Source: Leguminivora glycinivorella
Taxonomy: Eukaryota; Arthropoda; Insecta; Lepidoptera; Tortricidae
Length of the DNA: 64,000 nucleotides
NCBI RefSeq assembly: GCF_023078275.1
Contig: NC_062995.1
Location: 10,614,917-10,678,916, forward strand
Reading direction: 5' to 3'
The notes under the pieces: generated by a model
What the model was told of the DNA's origin: nothing
Databases searched by the model: none
Seen by the model: only the letters and a program-made list of their open reading frames with translations
In this document: positions 57,901 to 64,000 of the stretch, in pieces
Position numbering within the stretch: position 1 is the first letter of the stretch
How the letters are laid out: each line of letters begins with the position of its first letter
Program-made: the position numbers and the translations under genes

Positions 57901-57942
57901 CAAGAAGAAATGGCCGGAGAAGATTACCCCGAGGAAGGTTAA
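42958..57942 (+). CDS. Beta-tubulin, complete, 12 exons, 451 aa, axonemal-type tail
   Basis: Exons: 42958-43014, 48043-48154, 49963-50088, 51691-51792, 52937-53064, 53396-53563, 54027-54141, 54910-54980, 55378-55517, 56492-56651, 57164-57265, 57868-57942. The joined frame is open and matches beta-tubulin throughout. It has the N-terminal MREI autoregulation tetrapeptide, GQCGNQIG, the GTP-binding GGGTGSG, TCLRFPGQLNADLRKLAVN, YFVEWIPNN and LVSEYQQYE. Family role: it pairs with alpha-tubulin and binds GTP to form microtubules. The tail (VEDGEFDEQEE...) is acidic and close to the EGEF-type axoneme motif, so a sperm or ciliary isotype is plausible; this is inference. Residues such as TRFVPRA and SEPTYGD depart from the usual sequence. 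The exon 11 donor is GC rather than GT. Intron 1 (5 kb) is full of repeats, and several introns hold copies of the preceding exon. Poly(A) signal AATAAA at 58107. Confidence 0.95.
43899..44088 (+). mobile_element. Non-autonomous Helitron (LEP1-like) in tubulin intron 1
   Basis: It begins TCCATACTTATATTATTAATG, has a (GT)n expansion and ends GCGGGAAAAAGCTAG followed by T. Confidence 0.75.
44222..44430 (+). mobile_element. LINE 3' tail
   Basis: GTGGCGTAGGCGAGAGGCTGG ... GGCGTGATTGTATGTATGTAT matches the tails at 4331-4575 (inverted) and 7965-8100. A 40 bp foreign piece sits before GGCGTGATTG. Confidence 0.55.
44452..44695. mobile_element. GTAGCCGAATGGC fold-back family with G/C-run insert
   Basis: CCCGTAGCCGAAT at 44452 is interrupted by an inverted G-run/C-run block (about 44465-44570), after which GCCGAATGGCATTTC resumes. 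The block is related to 51810-51910. Other family members are at 48192-48345, 56000-56140 and 57570-57712, sharing CGCCAATACGCAA and GAGCGATAGAGATAG. Confidence 0.6.
44836..45235. mobile_element. Dispersed element with GCGAAGCGAGTGG hairpin
   Basis: GAGTGTGGAATTGAAAAACG ... CTAGTGAGGGGAAAA includes a hairpin around CCACGAGCGAAGCGAGTGG. Its style matches lepidopteran non-autonomous elements. There is only one copy in the window, so the boundaries are tentative. Confidence 0.4.
45921..46181. mobile_element. Fold-back element flanked by 17 bp direct repeats
   Basis: The inverted arms share AATATTTTAAGCGGGTTACT and GACATGTTTCGATCC. The flanks 45904-45920 and 46182-46198 are identical (AAACATCTCATGAGTAT), a long target duplication. 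It is related in core motif to the fold-back at 301-780. Confidence 0.85.
46336..46593. mobile_element. MITE, ATAGGCTAGTTTCCT family, third copy
   Basis: AATAGGCTAGTTTCCTA and TAGGAAACTAGCCTATT enclose a segment nearly identical to 16174-16438. Confidence 0.85.
46735..47175. mobile_element. Repeat with GAAGTTCGAAACGAGT core, split by a 225 bp element
   Basis: The flanking parts resemble 21045-21235 (AGTACATTA...GATACAA, GTCAGTACAGATG, CGCACTAGTGCG). The insert 46806-47032 is the 225 bp family (CACACCTCGGAAACTGG ... ATTATACTGTG). Confidence 0.6.
47466..47790 (+). repeat. Dispersed repeat with (TTTA)n and tRNA-like box, second copy
   Basis: AAACGAGCAATCCTTG ... GACGATCTCGGAAACCGC ... TAGCTCAGTCGTACGAG matches 30836-31297. 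It lacks the last third. Confidence 0.65.
48192..48345. mobile_element. GTAGCCGAATGGC fold-back MITE
   Basis: CCCGTAGCCGAATGGCATTT and the inverted end ATTCGGCTAGCC enclose GGCTCTGTCGCGCCAATACG. It starts about 38 bp after the exon 2 donor. Other copies are at 56000-56140 and 57570-57712. Confidence 0.7.
48358..48967. repeat. Dispersed repeat family, copy 2, split by a fold-back element
   Basis: The outer parts match 8133-8427. The insert (about 48480-48752) has inverted ends AAAGTCACACACAGGTCGAA and CGACCTGTGTGTGACTTTAA around CAACGTTTCGGCCAGG. Confidence 0.75.
49120..49246. mobile_element. Small MITE, uninterrupted relative of 4288-4632
   Basis: CGACTACAAAGAGATG...TTTTTCACCTTATTAC is followed by its inverse. 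The end GTAGTCGACTGT matches the 4.3 kb copy. Confidence 0.6.
50040..50924 (+). repeat. Eight-copy tandem array of beta-tubulin exon 3 end plus splice donor
   Basis: The unit is about 50 bp of exon 3 (CAGCTCTTCCGGCCTGAC...GGCCAGAGCGGAGCCG) plus about 72 bp of intron 3 (GTGAGTGACAGCACATGGGCG...). Intact donors GCCG|GTGAGT begin at 50089 (the real one), 50211, 50333, 50455, 50576 and 50811. The copy ending near 50695 has lost its donor, and the last copy stops at about 50924 without one. The spacing is 121-122 bp. Reading through any donor gives GGT GAG TGA, a stop. Confidence 0.95.
51059..51191. mobile_element. Hairpin MITE, 133 bp
   Basis: GTGACGTTATCTGGGTAAAG ... TCGATGGCGCTTACG is inverted 40 bp later with very few differences. 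Confidence 0.8.
51217..51650 (+). mobile_element. Helitron (LEP1-like) with a nested inverted-repeat element
   Basis: The Helitron begins TCCGTACTAATATTATAAAT and ends GGTAAAAGCTAG. It is split at 51290-51540 by an element with ends GGGCGAATCAACTTTTTGAC and inverse. That insert is bounded by AGCA on both sides, matching the Helitron's uninterrupted AGCGACGAATTG. Confidence 0.8.
51809..51910. repeat. G/C-run inverted repeat
   Basis: GCGCGGATCCAGGGG ... CCCCCTCCTGGGC...GGATCCGCGC is related to the block in 44465-44570. It lies 17 bp downstream of the exon 4 donor. Confidence 0.5.
52526..52793 (-). mobile_element. tRNA-derived SINE, full length, with 12 bp target duplication
   Basis: On the minus strand the head has an A-box-like TGGCCTAGCGTG and a B box GGTTCGAATCC (plus strand GGGATTCGAACCCGGG at 52722-52737). 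The body ends with an AT-rich tail AATATTTATTTATTA type. The flanks 52514-52525 and 52794-52805 are both AATCTAAATATT. This is an inserted SINE, not a functional tRNA gene. Confidence 0.88.
53065..53092 (+). repeat. Duplicated splice donor of tubulin exon 5
   Basis: ACCCAAG|GTAAGGCTTC occurs twice: the true donor at 53065 and a second at 53087, 22 bp on. Use of the second would shift the frame by one base. Confidence 0.85.
53575..53720 (+). pseudogene. Ghost copies of tubulin exon 6 inside intron 6
   Basis: 53575-53664 matches exon 6 with changes and a gap (GTAGAGCC.TACAAC, then CTACGATATCTGCTT). 53669-53720 repeats the earlier part (AGAGCC...TCCGTGCACCAGCTG). Both start within 12-110 bp of the true donor. 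The frames are broken. Confidence 0.85.
54215..54545 (+). pseudogene. Ghost copies of tubulin exon 7 end inside intron 7
   Basis: The best copy is 54295-54355 (AACATGGTGCCCTTCCCT...ATGCCT). Weaker ones are at 54215-54270 (TTTCTTCATGC), 54400-54460 and 54505-54545 (CCGGAAGTCAGCC...GCCCTTCCTCGCCT). Spacing is roughly 100 bp. None keeps an open frame. Confidence 0.7.
55543..55721 (-). mobile_element. Non-autonomous Helitron (LEP1-like), minus strand, tubulin intron 9
   Basis: It reads CTAGTTTTTGCCAGCCGC ... AATATTAGTATGGA on the plus strand, the inverse of the family. It begins 26 bp after the exon 9 donor. Confidence 0.8.
56375..56470 (+). repeat. LINE/SINE tail
   Basis: CCTGCTTTGCCTAAAGGTTGAC ... 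GCCTTGGGCATTTAGTCC matches the family at 1622-1745 and 48965-49070. It ends just before tubulin exon 10. Confidence 0.5.
56735..57120 (+). pseudogene. Ghost copy of tubulin exon 10 split by two insertions
   Basis: AAATGGCCGCCACCTTCGTC..GGCAAC (56738-56764) and ACGGCCATACA (56846-56856) are in the order of exon 10, as is GTTCACCGTTATGTTC (57099-57114). Between pieces 1 and 2 is a short AT-rich insert with an ATTGAAATTGAAA tail. Between pieces 2 and 3 is a 230 bp repeat (same family as 4658-4889) flanked by AGTTCA on both sides. Confidence 0.85.
57570..57712. mobile_element. GTAGCCGAATGGC fold-back MITE in tubulin intron 11
   Basis: CCCGTAGCCGAATGGCATTT...GGCTCTGTCGCGCCAATACG...ATTCCGCTACGC, same family as 48192-48345. 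Confidence 0.7.
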
Positions 57943-58295
57943 GTTCTAGTCAACTTCATGAGGTGCATATCTTTTGCTACACTCTGGACGCCACAAAGCG
58001 CCACGAAATAATAATAGTATCTACACAGTGCACAAAAATCAAAAACATCTTTTTATTTAACAATGTGTGTAAAGCCTAGTTGATCAGTAACTATTATTAA
58101 TTTTATAATAAATTAATGCCTACAGAATTTAAACAAAATATTCTACTCTGTGAATGTGTTTAGTAAAACGGCCCACTTTGACGGTTACCATTAAGGCCCA
58201 AGATTTACTTGTATCTTTGTATGAATAAACTGACAACGCGGCTTTATAGAAATCGACAAAGTGGGACGTTTTCCCGTGCACTCGCATATGCTGCA

Positions 58296-58900
58296 ATAAG
58301 AGTAGATCAGAGCGTGCGCAGACAGAGAGCGGTCTGCGTTCTGTCAGAGTTCCGCGTTCTGGTGACCGTTGACCGCTCAAGAGTTCCAACGCACACAGGC
58401 GGCGTTCACACTCTCGCGTTCTAGTTTCGTTTGTGTCTTTCTACATGCAACATGTCACTGAAAAGTTCGTTTCCCTATGAAGAATTATTGCTCAAAAATT
58501 CCACCTATTAAATTCTCCTTACAGATAAACAGCGATTCGATATTTTTATTCGCATGTCGATGAATGTGTAAAAATAAAGACTGGCTGTATTTCTAGGACA
58601 TTGTAATTATTTATTAAGGATAAAATAAACATAACAGCATTTCGTCGTGTACTATCCGTAGATTCGACCTCAGAAATCCTTCCTTTTCCTAACAAATTCA
58701 TTATTTTTTCTGTGTTTGCAACCTCAGACATCCCCGCGTTCCGGTGTTCTCTATCTCGGCGGGAAATGAACGCTAGAACGCGGCGTTCCGCTTTGACCGC
58801 CGCGGGCAGAGTGGCAGACTGAACTCTGAACGCGGAACGCAGAACTCCCGAGCGCTCTCTGTCTGCGCAGGCTCTCAGAGATAACTCTACTATGATTACT
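58296..58900. mobile_element. Fold-back element downstream of beta-tubulin
   Basis: GAGCGTGCGCAGACAGAGAG and GAGTTCCGCGTTC on the left recur inverted at 58790-58900. About 350 AT-rich bases lie between. It begins about 190 bp after the tubulin AATAAA. Confidence 0.65.
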
Positions 58901-59417
58901 TTTATGCACAGAGTGTAGCAAACAACCAATAATATGTGATCAAATTATGAATACTTGAGTATAGAAATTCGTACAAACTTCCTTTTTCTATAAAATGCAA
59001 ACGGAATGTCCAAGTGTTATTACATTAAAGTACTTAAAATAAGATCTATTGTTATAAAAAACAAGATTCGTTTATTAATGTTTGAGAATATATAGATTTT
59101 TACACTATTATAGAAATCTTTATACATAGAGTTTTTATGTATTATAATTTTATTATACATTATAATCCTTGTTATGTAAATGTAAGTATTCCTTACATAG
59201 ATTTTCCTTCTTTTTGTTAAGAAGTTTTAATCTAATTGTTGATAATGTGCAGTGTTTTAAGATTTTGAATTTTCATTTCACCCGCATAAATTAACTGTTA
59301 AAATATTAATGGCCAGTTAATAAGCGTTTATCAATACACATATATTTTCATTTTATTGATTTTTTACAAAAAAATCTATAACAATTGGCCAAAGGATGAA
59401 TTTGGTAAGTGTTTTAA
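58901..59417. other. Intergenic stretch, nothing recognised
   Basis: Strongly AT-rich, with no repeat unit or exon that I can name. Confidence 0.4.
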
Positions 59418-59590
59418 AGGGTGCGCCCACGAGCGACAAAGTTGCTCGGCGACTTTTTTGTTGCTCACACCTAGTCTATGGGATAGTATGAAAGTTGACA
59501 GACCAGCAAGTGTGTGCACTCTCATACTAGCCCATAGACTAGATTTGAGATACAAAAAAGTTGCCGAGCAACTTTGTCTCCCGTGTCTGA
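59418..59590. mobile_element. Fold-back MITE, 170 bp
   Basis: GACAAAGTTGCTCGGCGACT and its near-inverse AGTTGCCGAGCAACTTTGTC enclose a second inverted pair (AGTCTATGGGATAGTATGA / TCATACTAGCCCATAGACT). Confidence 0.8.
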
Positions 59591-59781
59591 CTTACTTTTC
59601 AACACACCTTAAGTTATTGTTCAGTGTATAGATCATTTTAAACACTATTGCCTTCTAGACAATTTCTGCACTCAATTAGATCATTTTGAGTTCTTATACC
59701 TATTTTAGGCAATTTGTTTATACTTTTTTGTTAATATTTATCAAAGTTTAAACCCAGTTGAAATAAAACTATTATTAAAAC

Positions 59782-60829
59782 TCAACTCTTTTTATTTACA
59801 TTAAATTTGATTTTATTTAAAGGTTTTTCTGGTATTTTGAAAATTTTAACACCCTCCTTTATGTTGTCATGTTCATTAACATTTGTAATAGTTTCTACAT
59901 CTGTGGAAGTACAATCTACTATGTCTATGTTATTGTCTACAATATCAAATCTATGGGGCTTCTCTACAGTTACTATTGGAAGTGTTTCTACAAAGTTAAC
60001 AGTACTTTTACTTACGTCTTTAACTTCATTTGTTATAAAACATGGTTTAAATCTTTTCTCTTCAACATGTCCTTTAAGTTTTCGTTTTCTAACAGAACCA
60101 TCTAGAGATATAACATTAGTTTCGCCCATATTTAGTTTCGGCACTATTTGTTCAACTTCTGGCTGGGTTTCAACTTTTTTTTCTATATAAACTTCTTCAT
60201 TTTGCAAATTTTTCAGCCGAGTTAAAACATCATGTTTCCTTTGCAATAATTTTATTCTGGTTTCGTCTACATCTTCCAATTCCGGAGCGTAGGTTATATG
60301 CAACGAACCTCCATAGAAGTTTTTAGTATCCAACATCCTCTTAGCTACTCTGGCTGATTGTATTTTCTCAAAAACAGCATGGCAAGTCTCAGTAAATTGT
60401 TCACTTTTGTAGTCTTTAGCCAAAGTAAATGATTTTAACCTTCCAAATTTCTGAAAAAGGGCTTTAGCTTCTTGCCGCAGATTGAGCGATGGAACCCCGA
60501 ATATTAGGAGGTGGTTAGATTCACTGTTGATCGTGTATACCTGCGCCAAGAAGAAAAAAAATACAAGTTTCCTGAGACCTGTATTTGGTATTTGTAAAAT
60601 GTATTTTATATCTTGGGTGGTGAAGAATCAAACTTTAATTAATAAATTAGACATTTTTGTATCAAAAAATTATATAAAATACTTGCCAATTAGTTATAGA
60701 AGCGGATCTAAAACTAACCTTAACAGCAGTTAATTTGCGACCTTGGCGGTAAGGCAGCCGCGTAGTGCACAGCTGCTGCTGCTCGTGGTGAGGCAGTATA
60801 ACTTTATTATCACTATTTTCTTCTGACAT
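59782..60829 (-). CDS. RBM48: RBM48, RNA-binding protein 48 (minor spliceosome), two exons
   Basis: Exon 1 is 60829-60719 (ATG; 37 codons) and exon 2 is 60540-59782 (TGA), with donor AAG|GTTAGT and acceptor GGCGCAG|GTATAC; 289 aa in all. The N-terminal HHEQQQLCTTRLPYRQGRK and VYTINSESNHLLIFGVP match the RBM48 signature. The RRM-like domain (about residues 38-115) contains LFQKFGRLKSFTLAKD and FYGGSLHITYAPELE. A Glu/Lys-rich variable half follows. In known systems RBM48 works with ARMC7 in U12-type (minor) splicing. The ORF seen from exon 2 alone (60549) falsely starts with TTG codons that belong to the intron. Confidence 0.93.
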
Positions 60830-61228
60830 ATCCAAATAATCAGTTAAAATCCGAAGAGAAGCTCTGAAGATTCTTTAGTGTTTTTATTTACATGCTCATG
60901 ACATTGACAGATATGCTGTTGCCTGCCGTTCCAAGCTGACAACTTAACAAGCGAAATCTACCAAATATAAAAATGGTAGATTTCGTTCATCAGAGAACTG
61001 GCAACCCTTGTATGTTCGAGCCATTTGTAAAAATGTCCATTCGGAAAAAGGGCGGGAAACTTCGGTCGCGGCGGACGCAGTTTTCGTAACTAAAGTTTTT
61101 GAAATTCTATTTTAAAGGATTGGAGTTGTATATTGTGTATATATTTGTAGATTTAGCTTTAGTTTTTGAGTATATTTAGTAGTTAGGTGTATATATTGAT
61201 TGGTAAGTACTAATTCTATGTAATTTTT

Positions 61229-62815
61229 ATGGGGGACGCTAAGCCCCCTGACCCTGGGGGAACAGTTCCCTCAGGGTCGAACACTCCTATGGATTATCTT
61301 ATATCTGCACTTGAATCATCAATGGATACTGATGCGTCTGTATCCAATACCTCAGACATAACTTTAAAAAGGAAAATACTTTCGCGAATGTGTACGAATT
61401 GCAATAAAAGGAAACGCAAATCTGGGTCAGGAAAAAATAAAAGTACGGATTGTGTGTGTGCTGATGAAATTAAAGTTCAAAACAAAAAAGATAATGTTCA
61501 TACTAATCCACAACCAACTGAAAAACCGAATCCCGTTCCCATTGTAAATGCAAACTCTGAAAGTTCAAATACTAATAATGTCCCACCGACTCATGTGCCT
61601 GTTGGCCGCGTCCGCTACCAACAGTCTGACATTGCTCCTTTTGTTGTTCATGTTCAAAGAGAAGCCAGCAGTGATGGCACAACTCTCCATCCCATAACTT
61701 TTGGTCGCTTTATGCGACAAAACAACATCCAAGGTGTTGTGAATGGCAGTTTAAAGAGAATAGGCAGAAATAGAGTCAGTATTTCATTTGCTACACACAC
61801 TGATGCCAACAACTTCCTAAGTAATGACAACTTAGGTAAAAACAAATACAATGCTTTCGTCCCAACATTCAATGTCACTCGCATGGGAGTAATTAAAGGT
61901 GTACCCCTTGATTTGACTGATGATGAAGTACTGACTTCTATCAACTTGCCAATTGGTTGTGGACCAATTATCAAAATAAGAAGAATAAAAAGAAAAATGT
62001 TTGTCAATGACAGTAGTCAATTTGTAAATACTGGTACAGTTATACTTACCTTTGATGGACAAATACTACCTACTCGAGTATACATGTGTTACATGGCTCT
62101 GCCTGTAGAGTTATACATATATCCCACTGTTCAGTGCTATTTTTGTTGCCGATATGGGCATGTGAAAAGCCAGTGCCGCTCCAATCCAAGGTGCTTTAAA
62201 TGTGGACAAGGTCACTCTGGTGATTCTTGTGATGTTGAGGAGGATGACTTCCAGTGTTGCTTGTGTAAGGGTTCCCATCAAGCCACAAGCAAGAAATGTT
62301 TGGAATATAACAGACAAAAAGCTATCAAAGAAACAATGAGCAAAAGTTGTATTTCATACATGGAAGCTTCTAAAGTACATCCACCAGTTTCGAAGGTATC
62401 ATATGCTGAGGCTTTACTTGCAACACCATTGTCATCCACCTCACAATCTCAAGAAGATTTATATAACAATCAGGATAAAACACCTATGTTGAATAAACAA
62501 TCATATAAAAAAACTGTCTTCCTCAAACCCAGGGCTCCTGTAAAGCTAGGAAAAGGTTATGATAAAAATGCTCATTTTGAAATCACTAGACAACCTACTA
62601 TACAAAGAGATAAACCAGTTTTTAACAATAGCACAAATGAAAACCCTAGTTTTGATGATATTGTAAAATCTATCATTGATTTAATGTCTCAGTCAAAAAC
62701 CTTTTCACCGTCCAACGTTGCCGCAGTAATTAATGCTTTATATCAAATTAAGATCAACAATAATGGATCACAGGGCCCTAGTGGTGCAGTGGAATGTTCG
62801 CAGTCTAATCAGTAG
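61229..62815 (+). CDS. LINE ORF1, Gag-like with three CCHC knuckles
   Basis: 528 aa, starting at ATG 61229. After a low-complexity N-terminus and an RRM-like middle (residues about 130-290), three knuckles follow: CYFCCRYGHVKSQC, CFKCGQGHSGDSC and CCLCKGSHQATSKKC (about residues 295-355). This is the nucleic-acid-binding ORF1 of Jockey/I-type LINEs. The frame is intact. Its last 53 bases overlap ORF2. Confidence 0.9.
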   Translation: MGDAKPPDPGGTVPSGSNTPMDYLISALESSMDTDASVSNTSDITLKRKILSRMCTNCNKRKRKSGSGKNKSTDCVCADEIKVQNKKDNVHTNPQPTEKPNPVPIVNANSESSNTNNVPPTHVPVGRVRYQQSDIAPFVVHVQREASSDGTTLHPITFGRFMRQNNIQGVVNGSLKRIGRNRVSISFATHTDANNFLSNDNLGKNKYNAFVPTFNVTRMGVIKGVPLDLTDDEVLTSINLPIGCGPIIKIRRIKRKMFVNDSSQFVNTGTVILTFDGQILPTRVYMCYMALPVELYIYPTVQCYFCCRYGHVKSQCRSNPRCFKCGQGHSGDSCDVEEDDFQCCLCKGSHQATSKKCLEYNRQKAIKETMSKSCISYMEASKVHPPVSKVSYAEALLATPLSSTSQSQEDLYNNQDKTPMLNKQSYKKTVFLKPRAPVKLGKGYDKNAHFEITRQPTIQRDKPVFNNSTNENPSFDDIVKSIIDLMSQSKTFSPSNVAAVINALYQIKINNNGSQGPSGAVECSQSNQ

Positions 62816-64000
62816 GAAACAAGATTTAATACATGTTATTAATAAAAATGACCCCTTTCTCATCTGTGTCCAAGAAACATGGTTGAGAAAGGATTCATTG
62901 TTTAAAATACCAGGATATGTCTGTCTCAGAGAGGACAGACCTGATGGGTATGGCGGAGTGGCCATACTTGTCAAAAACTCACTAACTTATAATTATGTCA
63001 CTTTACCTGTACATAGTGATGAAATATCTGTTATAGCAGTGGTTGTAAATAGCATTTGTTTTGTATCATTATATTATAAACAACCAAATAATAATATTCT
63101 TATAGAAATAAATGAAATTTTTAAGTCCCTGCCTAAACCATTTGTTTGCTTAGGGGATTTTAATGCTCACCATGAGTTCTGGGGCTCTGCTCAAACTTTA
63201 TACTATGGAGAAAGGTTATTGGAAATAATTAGTGAACATAATTTATGCATTTTAAACACTGGATCTCCTACTAGGCTTGCTCGAAATCCAAGTGCAATAG
63301 ATCTGTCTATATGTACTCCAGATCTTGCTTCATCTTTATCATGGTCAACAGCAGATTCCACTTATGGTAGTGACCACTTTCCTATATACATTACCTTTCC
63401 TTTTTATAAGACTCCACGAACACATGCCAGAGAGCCCCGTATTAAACATAAACTGATTGATGACAAATGGGATGAGTATAGAGAGGCTGTAGTAAAAAGA
63501 ATTAATATTTTGCCAGTAATAAACAACTCAAATATATTAGAGAGCTCTCAAGCATTTGCCTTAGCTCTGGTGGAGGCAGCTAATGAAACCTTTCCATTAA
63601 AGAGCAGAGGTCCGGAGTTCATTCCATCCCCACCTTGGTGGGATTCAGATTGCACTGTTGCAATTAAGCAAAGAAAGGAGGCAGAGAAAAAGTATTGTCA
63701 AGAAATGACTGATATTAACTTTGATAACTACTTAGAAGTCGCTAAATCAACTAAAGAATTACTTAGAAAAAAAAAGTTTGAAGGGTGGCATAGATTTTGT
63801 AAATCATTGAGTCCAAATGTAGCTCCATCAATTGTTTGGCAAAATATTAGGAGGTTTCGATCAGCATTTAAAGACACACAAAGTAAAATATCTCCATCTT
63901 TAGCAGACCAGGTTATGGATCGTTTGGGTCCACCTTATGTCCCAGAACACCCTATGATTCTCAGGCCACTCATGTTATCTAAAAATGATTCAGAAGATGT
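62763..64000 (+). CDS. LINE ORF2, partial: endonuclease domain, runs off the window edge
   Basis: ATG at 62763, open to the last base (412 codons). Motifs of the APE-type endonuclease: VVQWNVRSL, CVQETWL, YGGVAILVKN, CLGDFNAHHEFWG, IDLSICTPD and GSDHFPI. After about residue 225 comes the linker toward the reverse transcriptase (PPWWDSDC, RKKKFEGWHRFC), typical of I/Jockey-type elements. With ORF1 it forms an apparently intact LINE whose 3' part is outside the window. Confidence 0.9.
   Translation, partial: MDHRALVVQWNVRSLISRKQDLIHVINKNDPFLICVQETWLRKDSLFKIPGYVCLREDRPDGYGGVAILVKNSLTYNYVTLPVHSDEISVIAVVVNSICFVSLYYKQPNNNILIEINEIFKSLPKPFVCLGDFNAHHEFWGSAQTLYYGERLLEIISEHNLCILNTGSPTRLARNPSAIDLSICTPDLASSLSWSTADSTYGSDHFPIYITFPFYKTPRTHAREPRIKHKLIDDKWDEYREAVVKRINILPVINNSNILESSQAFALALVEAANETFPLKSRGPEFIPSPPWWDSDCTVAIKQRKEAEKKYCQEMTDINFDNYLEVAKSTKELLRKKKFEGWHRFCKSLSPNVAPSIVWQNIRRFRSAFKDTQSKISPSLADQVMDRLGPPYVPEHPMILRPLMLSKNDSED

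Noticed and set aside
60541..60549. RBM48 start at 60549 (MAQ...)
   Set aside because: These codons are the intron acceptor TTGGCGCAG; the true start is in exon 1 at 60829.

Overview
The window looks like nuclear DNA from a moth or butterfly (Lepidoptera). Coding exons are split by spliceosomal introns, the non-coding DNA is AT-rich, and it is full of repeats typical of Lepidoptera: small Helitrons ending in CTAG, fold-back MITEs, a tRNA-headed SINE, Jockey/I/RTE-type LINE pieces and a Ty3/Gypsy element. No bacterial feature is seen.

Layout. 1-4.1 kb is a stack of inverted-repeat elements. 4.2-11.2 kb (+) holds the last seven exons of a C2H2 zinc-finger gene that begins outside the window. 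16.7-40.9 kb (-) carries four more C2H2 zinc-finger genes (1006, 533, about 406 and 406 codons). They form two paralogous pairs; the third is broken by a one-base deletion in an A-run. A nearly intact Ty3/Gypsy element (26.3-31.5 kb), an RTE-type LINE tail (33.3 kb), a decayed LINE (34.6-37.4 kb) and two large fold-back elements (37.4-38.7 kb) lie inside this cluster. 43.0-57.9 kb (+) is a complete 12-exon beta-tubulin gene whose acidic tail resembles the axonemal motif. 59.8-60.8 kb (-) is RBM48, a minor-spliceosome protein, in two exons. From 61.2 kb to the right edge is a LINE with an intact ORF1 (three CCHC knuckles) and an open ORF2 beginning with an endonuclease domain.

Most notable signal. 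Several exons of two unrelated genes are followed, in the intron just downstream, by tandem copies of their own 3' ends, often including the 5' splice site. Beta-tubulin exon 3 has eight copies of a 121-122 bp unit and zinc-finger exon 3 has three copies of a 124 bp unit. Tubulin exon 5 has a 22 bp donor duplication, and tubulin introns 6, 7 and 10 hold decayed 'ghost' copies of exons 6, 7 and 10. In the two large arrays every extra copy lies beyond an in-frame stop, so the arrays present competing splice donors rather than extra coding exons.

The genes do not form an operon. The zinc-finger genes are probably a locally expanding family of DNA-binding regulators; tubulin and RBM48 are housekeeping or tissue-specific neighbours.
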